A DNA stretch of 64,000 bases, taken from the NCBI RefSeq assembly GCF_036324505.1, contig NC_086364.1, positions 13,670,148-13,734,147 on the forward strand, written 5' to 3'. Every line of letters starts with the position of its first letter. Position 1 is the stretch's first letter. Source of the stretch: Eleginops maclovinus (Eukaryota > Chordata > Actinopteri > Perciformes > Eleginopidae). The notes beneath the pieces were generated by a model. That model saw only the letters and a program-made list of their open reading frames with translations. It made no database searches and was not told where the DNA came from. Shown piece after piece: positions 23,888 through 43,088 of the stretch. The position numbers and the translations under genes are program-made.

Positions 23888-23974
23888 CATATGTACCTCA
23901 TGAGTCAAAATTGACTTATCTAATAAGTTTCATATGTACCTCATGAATTAAAATTGACTCATGAGGTACATATG
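23888..23974. repeat. three-arm direct/inverted repeat cluster
   Basis: A 21-bp arm at 23888-23908 (beginning CATATGTACCTCATGAGTCA) is perfectly inverted at 23954-23974. A third partial copy in direct orientation begins at 23931 and pairs over 16 bp with 23959-23974 across a 12-nt loop. Two alternative hairpins could therefore form from one right arm. No gene is near, and no transposon family is recognised. Confidence 0.85.
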
Positions 23975-25446
23975 AACGTATTGGATATGAGATAAATCAC
24001 TAATTTAGTTGTATCCTAAACAATACACGCTACGACATGTACTGTAAATAAAAAATGAAAACAAAACCCACCTATCATGTCAATTAATTAAGCATCAAAC
24101 ATATGATCGCCAGGTCAGAGTAAGCTTAGTTTTATTTGTAGAGGGCTTTGTGTGGTGATATTACACTGATTCAAAGATAGGACGCAAAAATTCAAAGAAT
24201 GTGTTTTGAACCTGGGTGCCAGACAAAGAGAGACGAGAGGCTGTTGTATTTTCTCAGTAAAACCTGAATGCGAGACAATAAGAACAATGCAAGTCCAACA
24301 CAGAAACAAGCAGGGTGGCCCTGGGAGGCACGTATTCGAGACCAGGAGGTGATAACCTCAGCGTTGACTGATATTGATCAGCTCAATCTGATATGGCACA
24401 CATGTGAAATATTTAAGATAAAGCACCTGTTGGTCAAGTAATCCAATAATAAAACAATAAAGAACATTCATTAAACTTGTATGAAAGGTTTAATATATTT
24501 ATTCCCTAGTCTGTTTTTATACGTACACGCAATTTATAAAATGTACGCAAGTCAAGTTTAGTATTTAAGATTGAGAAAAATACTAATGATACACAGCAGG
24601 AACACTTAAGAAATAAAACACTAATACAGTCATGTGATAAACATGTTTGGGCCTTTTTAATAAAAGAGAATGCCAAAAAATAAAACGATAATTTCAATAT
24701 TTGATAGTTTTAAAAATTGTATAGAGACACTGTGTCCTCACCCTTAACTCCGCACTTTCAATTGTTTTTTATCAACTTGTCCTAATATATAAATAGTAAT
24801 TTTACATTGAAACAAAAAAAAGCCTTCGCAGATTAATGAAAAAATATTATCCCCCAACTACTATCAAATTGATACTTTAATTTCACAAATAACACACTAT
24901 CACTGCAGATGACAACATACACTTGTACAGTAAGATATAAATAAATGTTGTGGCAGTGTAATTCTTTGTAATAAAGATCCTAATTAATCTCATATATCCT
25001 ATTGATTATGTGCTTCGTATTGTCAAAAATAATAAAGACTCAACCTGAATTCATCATCAGCAGCTGTCAAAACAAAAGGCCATTCTGTGAAATGATCTTG
25101 CATGGATTACACTGAAACCTGTCTTTGTCCTGCAAGTGGTAGACTCAGGTTAAATCTACAGTCCTATTGAAATACAGGATGCCACGCTATAATGACAAAT
25201 AGCCGCTGGAGCTTTACTTGTGTCTGCTGGCAGGTAAACAACGTAATTGCACTTGTTTTTGGTCTATTTACACAGGATTACTGCATGAACATGAGACGAC
25301 CATATTGTCCTGTGGCGTGCTTACATGGTGGTGCCAATATGTTGTCAAAAAAAACAGTCCAGCCTATTTAAGTGTCATGTCAGGCTGGCAAACACCCATC
25401 AGTCAGTTTGCAGCTATCAGTCATATGTGGAGTCTTACTTTCTGAA

Positions 25447-27901
25447 ATGTTAAGATTTGTCAGAAACTATCCGTGGATAGCTCTCTTCCTTCTGAGTTTA
25501 CTAACAGTAGGTAAGTGTACACTTAAAATAGAGTTTAGATTTGTAGTACACAAAAGAAAGTATTTAATTCAAAAAAAAATTCTACTTTCAGGATGTGGAG
25601 ATGCAATCTGCACAAGTCGCCGATGTCTTGCTGAAATGTTGATCAATAAAGGACTTACATCACAGCCACAGAGTGAATATTGCTCCCACGAGATCAGAGT
25701 GCCATTCATTGAGTACCAGACTCTGTCAGTTGTGAGTATGTGTTTTGTATTGCCACTATCTGAGAACTTTACTTCTCTTTGTAGACCGTTTAACTTAAAG
25801 ATACATCATTATTTATGTCTGTGATGTTGCTGTACCTAAATATTTGTTGAAAATGTATTTTGATCAGGTAAGAAGTACATACAGGAACTTTTACAAATTG
25901 TTATTTTTCTCAGCAATAATTTGAGACACAAGCACATAGATCTAATTTTCATCAGCATCCAATGATTTTGACACTTTCTTTTAACAGGACACAAAGAATC
26001 TCCGCCTAATAAGTCGTCTGGAAGCCCAACTTGTAAGTTTATACATATTCACAGATGAACAAAGAAAAAAAAAAGTTTTAATCACATTCAATTTGATTTT
26101 AAACCACAGGAATGGGTGGATCCTGAGTTGAAATGGGACAGATCAGTTTACAATTATGATGCGGTTGTCCTGCCAGTTGGAAAGGTCTGGACCCCATTGA
26201 TCATTGTAACGAATGGGTAAGGTACATGACACAATCCAACTTATATCACAAATTAAATGTATGGATCTGTTGATATTCACCTCTGTTGTCTTTAACCTGT
26301 GCAGAATAACATCAACTATGAAGCACAGCTCCGATGATCTGCTGGTACTGAGTAATGGCACACTGAAGCACTCTGTGGTCATAAATACACAAGTGAACTG
26401 TGAAGTCAACCTCTTCAACTATCCATTCGCTTATGATTCTTGTCCAGTCGCCATAGAATCGTGGTCCAAGGACAGTAAGTTCAGATAAAGCAAATAGTAT
26501 AAAACATATTTTTGTATCACACACTGGATGGTAAGCACCTTATTTACTCCAGTTCATCATTCAACATATCTGTGATAATTCAGAAGAAGATTTTGATAAA
26601 AAATGATGTCTTTAGTGACGGCGCTGTTTGGTTTTTGGGTCTTGTCTTGTAATTTAAGCTCCATGTTTTGCCAGAAGTATGCATGGGATAAAAGGAATAT
26701 ACATTTGGTTATGCTGCATTGATGTTGATCTTTTTTAAAGTGCACATCATGAATCTGTCAGCGATGTAGAACAGAAATCAGTGGAGTACCCTTTTTCTTT
26801 CTTTCAGGTTGTGGTTCTAAGCTGTCATTTGAAACCGTTTATAGTGCTGATGGTCAACAAGGAGATTGGAAAACTGAATCTGCGAACCTTTATCATAAAA
26901 CTGATGATCGTTATTACATCGAGGTAAGTTCAAGAACGTGTGGCATAGTCATTTTGAGTTTGTATAGACAAGAATTCACCTTATTTGAGCAAAGTGGTAA
27001 TAGCCTTTCTATATTGTACTGTGACATTTTGTCTGCCATATTCCTCAGGTGAATTTAAGTATCAAATATACCAACCCCTTTATTACATTACTGATGCCCA
27101 GTATTCTGATCATCTTGGCTGATATGGTCAGCTTCGCTCTGCCGCTGGGAGGAGGTGAACGCAACTGTTTCAAGGTCACGCTGGTGCTCAGCTTCACCGT
27201 GTTCCTCAACATCCTCAACGATATACTCCCTGGAGACACCGCTTGCAGCCCCGTCATCCGTCAGTCAGCTCACATGAAGACACAAACCAAATAGATGATC
27301 AGCAGCATCATAGTTTGAGTCACTAACCACCTCGTTTTTACTGCAGGAATCCACTTCTGCATTTGTCTGGTGCTCCTGGTGTTGAGCATGCTGGTGTCCC
27401 TGGTGCTGACACGTTTGGCCAATGACGGCAGTATCATATCCTGCTCCCGCTCCAAAGGGACAGTCCCAGACAACACAGGAAACAGAGACAAAAGAGAGAA
27501 TGAGGGTGAGAAAGACTTGATCTTTAAACAACTTCTCAGTTTTGATATTGAGTAGGGGGTTTCGACGCTCACAAAGTCCTTACTTTTTATTAATAAAAAT
27601 ATACACTGTATGGCCTGCTCTTATTTTGGATTCACTCCCTACAGAAGCCGAAGCTGACATAAGTGTGGTTCAGATTAGCGGCCCAGAGGAGGATGAACGA
27701 ATGCTGAAAAGGGTGGTCAACTTCCTGGAGGCTTTTGACTCGGAGAAAATGAAAAGTAACAAAAATTTTAGGTTTGCTGACAAAATAGACAAGATATTTT
27801 TCGGGATCTATTCCATATGCGGAACTATTTACTTTATTGCCATGACAGTCGTTATGGTAAAATACACATGTGAGGTTAACCATTTTGAATTCTGGTATTA
27901 A
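25447..27901 (+). CDS. Cys-loop ligand-gated channel subunit (5-HT3/ZACN class)
   Basis: Nine exons: 25447-25510, 25592-25731, 25988-26032, 26110-26216, 26305-26474, 26808-26923, 27049-27259, 27347-27505 and 27645-27901. All are bounded by GT/AG with closing phases, giving 422 aa. The protein has a hydrophobic signal peptide (about 1-21), an extracellular ligand domain with the signature Cys loop (two Cys with 13 residues between, Cys151 and Cys165), four membrane segments and an M3-M4 loop with an amphipathic MA-type helix (RMLKRVVNFLEAF). M2 is preceded by GERNCFKVTL, close to the GERxxFK of 5-HT3 receptors and without the Pro-Ala-Arg of anion channels, so cation selectivity is expected. 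The 45-bp third exon is typical of this superfamily. Human ZACN maps to 17q25.1, as do several neighbours here, so ZACN is the best positional candidate. 5-HT3-like paralogs are abundant in fish, so no symbol is given. AATAAA overlaps the stop codon. Confidence 0.85.
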
Positions 27902-27905
27902 TAAA
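27900..27905 (+). terminator. AATAAA overlapping the receptor stop codon
   Basis: The hexamer begins on the second base of the TAA stop. If used, the 3' UTR would be only some 20 nt. The next AATAAA, near 28257, lies in the SINE tail. Confidence 0.4.
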
Positions 27906-28021
27906 ATGCTTTTTGTTACTATAACAAACAGCTAAACTGAGCTCATACATTTAAAGTTCTGCATTTCAAGGCAAAGAGTGATGCCAATCTCAGTCTACAT
28001 TTATTAAACTTGTTTAGCTCA

Positions 28022-28288
28022 TGCTGAGTAGGGCGGTGGTGGCGAAGTCCATAGGGGCTTGGCCTGGGAACTGGAAGGTCACCAGTTCAAGTCCCCGAAA
28101 GACCAAGTGCCACCGTGGTGTCCCTGAGCAAGACACTGGTTACCTACACTGCTCCCCGGGCGCCGTACATAATGGCAGCCCACTGCTCCTAACACTAGGA
28201 TGGGTCAAATGCAGAGACTGCATTTTGTTGTCCTAGTACTTGTACTCTGTGCAATGACAATAAAGTTGTATCTTATCTTATTATCTTA
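28022..28288 (+). mobile_element. tRNA-derived SINE
   Basis: The head has a tRNA-like A box (TGGCGAAGTCCATAGG) and, about 45 bases on, a B box (GTTCAAGTCC at 28085-28094), the internal RNA polymerase III promoter. The body has the common fish-SINE phrase CCCTGAGCAAGACACTG. The element ends in CAATAAAGTTGTATC and a short TTATC repeat. This is a retroposon inserted just downstream of the Cys-loop receptor gene in the same orientation. The family name was not determined. Confidence 0.8.
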
Positions 28289-29413
28289 ATTGTCAAATAC
28301 TGCAGATGTGTGTGAACATATTTCTGAAAATAAAACAAATAAAGGAATTTCATGCTTCACCCCTGAAATCATTTTGAGACAGTGTTTGTAAGTACAGCTC
28401 TGGAGAACAGTTTTTTTGTATGTTAATATAAACAACTGACAACATTTCTCTGCTTTAGAAACGGCTGCCATTGAAATTTAAGTCAAATTTGGAATGGTCT
28501 TTCCTTTAGCCCTCTTAAAGTTTTTCAATAATGATAAGCACCCTCTTCAGGACATGTGTGGCATTGTTTTTTTTATTGGAAAAAGGTGGTTATTCTACAA
28601 TGCCTTTCTATACAAATATATTAAATGCAAATTAAAAATAAAGGAAAATGGTGCATGGAGCGCACAATCTGATACTGATGTTCCTTTGTTGCCACCTAGT
28701 GGTTAAAGCACTCCTACAGGTGGACTGGGGAACGCTGCACTTGGTTTGTATCTGCTGAGGTTTTCCTACTCGGACCTGTGGAAGTGTTAACCACTATTCA
28801 TTTCATTAACAATTGCAAATACAGAATGTTTTAACATTGGACAGGAATAGTGAGCCATTAGTTGATTACATTTCCATCCAGAGATAATTTTAGTATATCA
28901 TATTTATTTAGTGATGTTTTGTAAAGTACAACAGTTTCCCAGAAAAAGTTTGCATAAAATCAAACCATAACATTTCAAACTTAATAAACTTCTCCCCACC
29001 ATCCACCACAATATAACAGCCTTACACGAAAGGAAGCTTGATGAAACAACATAGAGCAGTTAAAGAACTTTAAGATCCACAATCCAGGTTTAAATAACAC
29101 AAATGCCTTGAATTGTAAGTATTGCTTCGTTCCAAATCCTATCAATAAAAGATATAACACTCATGAGCTCTGAACTACTGTATGAATGTATTCTCAAAAG
29201 CAACTATTGGATTTCTTTAATTTAACTTTTTTAGAAAAGGTTTGGCAACTATTCCTGAATTAATCAATGCACTTGGAGGAAATACAAAATCAGCTGTATC
29301 AAAACTTTAAGAGAAATGATAAAATACCCTCAAAAAAGACCAACAGGAATCAAGTATTTATGCGTAATGTCTTCATCACTTTGCAGACAGGTTGTCACTC
29401 ATTCTGTTCAACT
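28289..29413. other. intergenic region between receptor gene and tvp23b
   Basis: AT-rich, no exon seen. It should contain the tvp23b 3' UTR. A minus-strand AATAAA lies near 28905-28912, about 500 bases after the tvp23b stop. Confidence 0.5.
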
Positions 29414-31392
<1,979 letters not shown>

Positions 31393-32105
31393 GTTGATTC
31401 TTCGGGATGTATTTCCTGGTGACGTGGTAGTAAACAAATCCGTGTGCTAAGGACCCAAAGGAGGTGTGGCTTTTAATATGCCTGACTCAAACGTAAACGT
31501 AATATATACGCTTAAATAATTAGCACTTTACTGACTTTTGTTTCTTGTAATGCTATTATTTCAAGCTTGTAAGCCCCTAAATGCTTTAAGAAAGCATGTG
31601 TTGGGTGCATTCAATCATGTGACTGTGCATAGTGTTTCTTGAATAACACACTGACATAACCTATTAAAATACATGAATTTACGTGTTTGCAATATCCAGT
31701 TTTAAGTAGTAGCCCCAATATAGTAACTCATATATTAGGTAATCTAATAATAATCTAATAGGAGAACAGTATACACTGTACATTTAGTGCATAATGTATA
31801 ATTGAAGGGTTGCAACTGGAAATGAGTTTCTTTATCCATTAGGCTACTCATGTCTGATTGATTTAATCTCTCAGTAGAGTCAATTATTGTTTTGGTGAAA
31901 CATTCCCATAAGAATTTCCTAAATTCAAAGATAGTAATAAAAAATTATAATTTTGTCTGAAATTAGAAAATGTTTGGTAATTTTCTTAAATACTATTTTA
32001 TTAAAACGTTTCATTTTCTGTCTGATAACTTCAATCAATCGACTAAAGTCTAATCTCTAACAAACTTCTTTCTAGGTAAAGCTGGTTTTAGACTACAAAT
32101 CTCTT

Positions 32106-32193
32106 CGGTGTAGTAAGCCCGCCCAATACAAAAGCTTTAGTCAAACATTCTAATTTGACTAAAGCTTTTGTATTGGGCGGGCTTACTACACCG
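32106..32193. repeat. perfect 40-bp inverted repeat with 8-nt loop
   Basis: The left arm 32106-32145 begins CGGTGTAGTAAGCCCGCCCA. The right arm 32154-32193 is its exact reverse complement over all 40 bases. The loop (32146-32153) is CATTCTAA. It lies between the otopetrin 3' end and the tvp23b 5' end, outside coding sequence. The flanks do not extend the pairing, and no target duplication or transposon signature is evident. Confidence 0.97.
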
Positions 32194-32573
32194 ATGTGTA
32201 CTACTAATAATTACAACAATAGTCATTACAATTATAATCATAACAATTGTTGACACAATCATTCTCTTACTCAACCACTTGAATTTCTTGCTTTTATTTT
32301 GTGTGTACATAGGCAAAAACAAAAATAATGTCATACAAGATCATCTTTGCAATTCATTATTAGGCCTATTGACTTCTGAAAATAACGTTTTGAAAAACAT
32401 TTACTTTGACATAGCCTATATACTTGTATATAGAGTGATGATATTTGTCAGTGAACAACTACTTCTCACATTTATAAAGAAATAAAAAAGATGAATCAAA
32501 CAAACTAGAGTTTATACAAAACAGCTTTCTATTATCAAAACATTTGGCTGCACACATCATGTGATCCGCAGTG

Positions 32574-35284
32574 TTATGATGTCAGAAAAACCTCAAAGAG
32601 ACTGGCAACTGAATGCATGCGGTAAAAGATGCCAAATGGAAGTCCAACGTTTACAACTGCAGCCCACATGTTGAATTGGTAGAATTCAGTTTCAGTAGCA
32701 TGGTCAAACTGGGGACGAGCACCGAATGCTGGCATTATCCACAGCTGTCAAAAAAAAGAGATGAGAACAGGTTGAGTAATCGGTGAATTTTAACACAGTA
32801 ACTTTGAGAAAATGAGGAAAAATACTACTCACAATGACGTTGCCCAGCAGCAAAAACGCACAAACCTCCTTCAATACCCGTCTCTTCCATAACAGTTTAG
32901 GCCTGTGCTCGGCTGTGTGATTGGGCAGGCTGTCTTCTGTGAGTACTGGGCTGGGCTTTGTTTCCATGTCTGATCCTTCAAGGATGCTCAAATCTTTGCC
33001 TGGCTGCAGCACGTATGGATTTGCCAACACACTGATTTGTTGCACCTCGTGAAAGGGCTCCCGATGTAGACCTTCAATTATGAAATAGTTCTGCAGGCCG
33101 AGTTGGATCACCATCAGGATAGCCCACGCCAAGTTGAGCCTGTTTAGATAGCCTTTGGCTCCGGTGCCAGCCATCGCTACGATGCTGAAATAGCTGATGA
33201 TGAACTGCCCCAGTGAGGCTCCAACCAGCAGCCCCACATCCAGGCTGCGTGTGGGGTTTTTGTCTGATACATGGTCCCTGTGGTCTACCTTGTAGATCGC
33301 ACAGCCGATCACAGTTGACACAGACATTAGGGTCACTATCACTATATTCATGACAAAGTGGATCATAACTACTTTGTCTTTCTTGTCTTCATCCCTATTG
33401 TACTTCAGTATTTCCATCTCATATACGATAAAGGTTGCCAGACCTGCCACCACTAAGAGAACTCCTGCCACAGGACCAAGAAAAACCTCAGTCGGACGGA
33501 ATTTGATTTTATGGTGTCCATGTTCTTCTGTTACTCTTCCCACATTTTTCCACATGATGTAGGTCATGGCCGAGGCAAAGAGACTGAACTCAATGTTGAA
33601 GGGGTACAAGTAGTAGTAGGCCTCCTTGAAGAGGCTGCATGAAGTGTGGCTGCACTTGCAGGTATCGTCCCCATAACCCGCTGTAGGACATAACAAGACA
33701 CAAAAATGTTATGTCATGGTACTTTAGTCATTGTGATATCTGTTTTGAGTGCTTTTAATGCTAAAATTACCTCTACTGTATATGTTTCGTCCGGAGAGTT
33801 TTGTGGTGTTACTTGAATATTCGGGAACTGTTGTTTGATGAAGGGACTCCTCAGTGACTGCGGTCATCCACACAACTAGATTTGTGGAGAGGGTTAGCAT
33901 CAGCCCACAGCTAAATAATGAGACAAAAGAGAATAATGTTCACAGACAAAAACAGTTACAAAAGAACTCAATGATCTGCTTTAGTGATGTTAGTGACTTT
34001 AGTGAGTGCAATGTTAAAAAGTCAGTATCCATCGAGTAAAAGAAGTCTTAATTTAATTCAATATGATTTTCAAACCATGTAGCATTGCAGTTAAGAGCTA
34101 AAACTACTAGTTGTGGTCAATGGACAGAAGGAAAACTAAAAAATAGTGCTTCAAGTTTAATATTATGTTAAATGTAGTATCAATACTTGCTGGGTTTGTC
34201 TATGTGTGCAAAAAGAAAAAATTGGGTTTGACTGTAAAATTTGCAACTTGGACTCTGGATAATTGTGTAAAGCATCATTAAACGTCCTCTGACATTTATT
34301 AATCAAATGATTTATTGATGACAATTGATCAGTTCTGTGGCAGCAACTACACCACACAAGAACACTCAATTGTCTCGTGGAACAAAAGTTGTATCAAATG
34401 GATACCCTCAGGAATAGCTTGTTTACGAAGACAGTGAATGATGAAAAAATAAAAAGGAAATTCAATAATCAGCTACCGTGTTATGTTTCTTTGGAGCTCC
34501 ACACAGTCCATAGCGTGGATCCACAAAAAGTATGTCTGCAAAGAGAATGCACAAAGCATCAATATTTTGCAACCATGAAGAATGAGTATATTAATTGAGC
34601 TTAATTTTTTGTAATGGGTACGTTTACCTGCAAAACAACGAAGACAAGTTGCACCACAGGAAATGCAACCTTAACAGCAGAATCACAGTGGAGGTAGCCC
34701 ACATAGCTGGCTATCTTGAAAATGTCCATGATGATAGTAAGCAGTCCAAACAGCACAAGTCCTCCTAAAGGGGCGAAAATCCAAATCATAAAGTTGTTCT
34801 AAAATAAACATTATATTAAAAAAACATCAATCCATATCATTAACTTACCCCTGAGCCAAACAGGTCCTGCATGGCAATCTTTGTATGCAATGGCATCTTC
34901 TTTCCTGGCCGTGAAGACAACATAATAAACCATCCAAATGGAGGTGAGGAGGAGGAGGATGATGAGGAAAACCTGCAGGTCAGAGCTGCTGATATTAACA
35001 TCTTTGTAGGCACTGCCGCTGACCAAGGCACATCCCAGGATCAAAATGTTTAAACAAATGATCCCAGACAGCATCAATCCAAAGTTTCGACCCCGCTCCT
35101 TCATGACCCCATTTGAATGGATGTTCAGTTCTGGTTCGCATGTGCTCCCGGATCGACCCGGCACATTGATGTCGTTGGAAAGGTGGGCCTCCTCCCTCTC
35201 CCTGTCTTTGACGGTCATCCTGCATGGTTCACAGGGATTGCCATGGGTCAAACAGTCGCATGGATAGCCAGTGTTCAAACACAT
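32574..35284 (-). CDS. otop2: otopetrin proton channel (OTOP2 class)
   Basis: Six coding exons on the minus strand: 34849-35284, 34628-34764, 34477-34535, 33771-33910, 32833-33680 and 32574-32744. Phases close to give 596 aa. Otopetrins are dimeric, twelve-pass proton channels. Family motifs are LSGIICLNILILGCALVSG in TM1, CHAGPVWLRG, LLTIIMDIFK, TYFLWIHAMDCV, CGLMLTLSTNLVVWM, YLYPFNIEFSLFASAM with MWKNVGR, NPTRSLDVGLLVGASLGQ, NYFIIEGLHREPFH and LWIMPAFGARPQFDH. FNIE-SLFAS is closer to OTOP2 than OTOP3. The gene is divergent from ush1g, the human USH1G/OTOP2 arrangement. The start at 35284 gives a Cys-rich N-terminus (MCLNTGYPCDCLTHGNPCEP). The second Met, 22 codons on (MTVKDRE), or an unseen upstream exon are alternatives. 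It is paralogous, exon for exon, to the otopetrin at 51738-54445. Confidence 0.87.
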
Positions 35285-36711
35285 CCTTCTTTCTTTAAGG
35301 TCTACTCACAAATCAGTTGTTTGCTGCATCTTGTTTTATATAAGACATTACAGGTTTAGCAGCTACACCCACTCATCGGATCCCTGTAAAGACAGATCCC
35401 GCCCAAGCGAAACCCTTTCACTGGCAAAAAATCTGCATAATTGTCACCCTGATGGTGCTACACAAAAGAGTAGTTTCAAATCAACAAATGGGTTTAATTT
35501 CATCCTCTCCAGGCTCCATTTGTCAAGCAATGCATGTGACTTGCGGTATTGAGTGAGAATTCACAACCACGTTTAAATGGAATTTTGTCTTAAATCTACC
35601 CTCTGTGTATCACTATTAAAAGTAGGAATAACAAGTGAAATCTATTCAAAAGTAGCTCTTGTTAATTACCAAAATGTAAATCATATAACAATCCAACAAA
35701 GCTAGACCTTCTAATATTCAAGAAGAGGTTTCAGGGTACCTGTAAGCCTACCTGATGCAGTGTGATCCTGAGAGGCAGTCTGAGCTGTCGTGGCTTTTAT
35801 ATGCCTTTTGAAAACACTGTGGTTTACTGTACGGTCATAAATGTCAATAATCTGTTTTGAACACCATATTATTACCAAACACAGCCTGTTTTGCACAAAA
35901 TATTAATGCAAAGTTCAAGAGTTGTTTCCAGGAAAAACCTTTTCTCACGATTTCCAAAATACAAGAAACCGGTTTCTTTTTAGATAAACAACTTTTTTTG
36001 ATATTATACAATACATCGGAATTCCAGGTATTTGTTGTAAAAGCGTACACGAGGCATGCACAAAATAAATGTTAACGGAAAGGACAAATTAAACTTCATA
36101 TGTCAATAGTTATTAATAACCTTTTTTTAATTATCTTTTTGCATTTATGGATACTTTGGGCTGGGGTCTTTATTAGTTGTGTTACTTTGCTCAACTAAAT
36201 TCTGTTTTTGCAGACTACATGCCGCTCACAATCTACACATGATCTTAAAATCTTTATGTAGGCGTAGAATGTGTTACTCTCTTATCTTATTGATTCCCTG
36301 CTTGAAGGCAATACTTCGAGTTCTTCAATGCTAGGCATAGCTCAATGAATAATTGTGTCTCTGTAGCTTGTCTCTTAGGCTAGAGGTGTAATACATGAAA
36401 AGCCTGGCCACTATCAGTGCCTTTTCTTATGTAAATTTCAATGTGGTTAGCATCTGAGGCTTCATTCTGCTGCCCCTGGTGCAAATATGCTTATTAGGGT
36501 GGGGCTGATAGCAGAAATACTTTTTCATTGTGACATTCATGAAATCTGTGTTTGTCTGTATTCATGTTTCTCTGGCAAACCTACCAGCAATGGAAAGTGA
36601 GAACAATGGTTTATTCAAAGGAACACAAACTCACAATGACACCAGTTACACTTCCCTGTGTGTCAGTCACACTGAGACAGTTCCAGGAAATATTTTGTAT
36701 TCGTAAATGTG
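35285..36711. other. intergenic region between divergent otopetrin and ush1g
   Basis: No exon seen. It must hold the otopetrin promoter. AT-rich with no recognised element before the MITE at 36712. Confidence 0.5.
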
Positions 36712-37238
36712 CAGAGGTGGGAAGTAGCAAAGTAAATTTACTCAAATACTGTACTTAAGTACAAAAGTATTTCATTTGTTTTAATACTTTTGTTACTTCT
36801 ACTCCACAATTCAGAGGTGAATGTTGTACTTTTACTCCACTACATGTATTGTTTACCTTTAGTTACTTTGCAGATTTGGATTAATAATTTGGAATATAAT
36901 CAACACTTAAATAAGACTTTAGTTACACCTGGAGTAAATTCACAAGCTGCCCTGCAGTATAGAAAGTCATTCAAACTAGCTGCACCTATTTGATAACCAG
37001 CTTTGATAACAATTAAATGCATCAATAATTATAACCAAAACATGTAATGATTCTAAAATAGACCAATCTGCATAATAAGTACTTTTACTTTTGGTACTTT
37101 AAGTATATTTTGGTGCTAATACTTTTTTACTTGAGTAACCTTTTGACTGCAGGACTTTAACTTGTAACAGAGTATTCCTATAACCTGGTACTTCTACTTT
37201 TACTCAAGTACAATATCTGAGTACTTATCCCACCCTTG
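36712..37238. mobile_element. hAT-like MITE, about 527 bp
   Basis: The left end begins CAGAGGTGGGAAGTAGCAAA. The right end read on the minus strand begins CAAGGGTGGGATAAGTACTC. These are imperfect terminal inverted repeats. Internally it is dominated by TACTTTTACT/AAGTAC motifs repeated in both orientations, a common non-coding element of fish genomes. Eight-base flanks are only partly alike (6 of 8), so a hAT-type target duplication is possible but eroded. Confidence 0.7.
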
Positions 37239-37479
37239 TGAATATGTGTCCTAATTATCATTTCCTTCACAACTTTATAGCCTAACTCTTCTGGTTTATC
37301 CCTGTGTGTTGATTATATGGGTTTAAAACCTAGATTGTATTAGTTGGTTTACGTACTTGCACAAACAATTTGTTAAAGATTACTGAGAGATGCCAGGCTT
37401 GAGGTCATTGGGGAAATCAATCAATAAAAACATCTTAACAGTTTTTACCAGCAACATTAATTTCTCAATGATATGTTCA

Positions 37480-37700
37480 GTGGGGTAAAGTAACTATGTC
37501 GATTTACTGTACTTTAGGCCTACTTGAGTATTTCAATTAGTTTTCAACGTTGTAGTTCTACCCTACAATTCAGATGTACATCATCTATTTTTACTGCAGT
37601 ACCTTTATTTATACATCTTGTTTCTTGGCAGATTTTTTTTAATGAGGTGAAATATGAACAACACTTAAATAAGACTTTAGACTTAGTGGGGGATTTAATT
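37480..37700. mobile_element. truncated second copy of the same MITE family
   Basis: It shares the order of motifs of the 36712-37238 element: TGGGGTAAAGTAACT, then TACTTGAGTA, then CTACAATTCAGA, then CAACACTTAAATAAGACTTT (37658-37677, identical to the first copy). It lacks the distal half. It lies directly upstream of the ush1g leader. Confidence 0.6.
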
Positions 37701-37766
37701 GACTGTGTTTGACCTCGGCCACCGGGAGCACTGTTACCCAAACATTGTGTGTGCACTGGCGCGTCC

Positions 37767-43088
<5,322 letters not shown>

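Larger units (their letters stand above)
20130..25446. other. intergenic region, no gene seen
   Basis: AT-rich sequence between the kcnj16-like gene and the Cys-loop receptor gene. It must hold the upstream kcnj16 promoter and any 5' exons, but I could not place them. Visible structure is limited to a (GT)n tract (23399-23488) and an inverted-repeat cluster (23888-23974). Open frames here are short and unrelated to known families. Confidence 0.6.

Noticed and set aside
28022..28100. A true tRNA gene at the SINE head
   Set aside because: The A and B boxes are present, but the sequence does not close into an acceptor stem, and it continues into a SINE body and tail.
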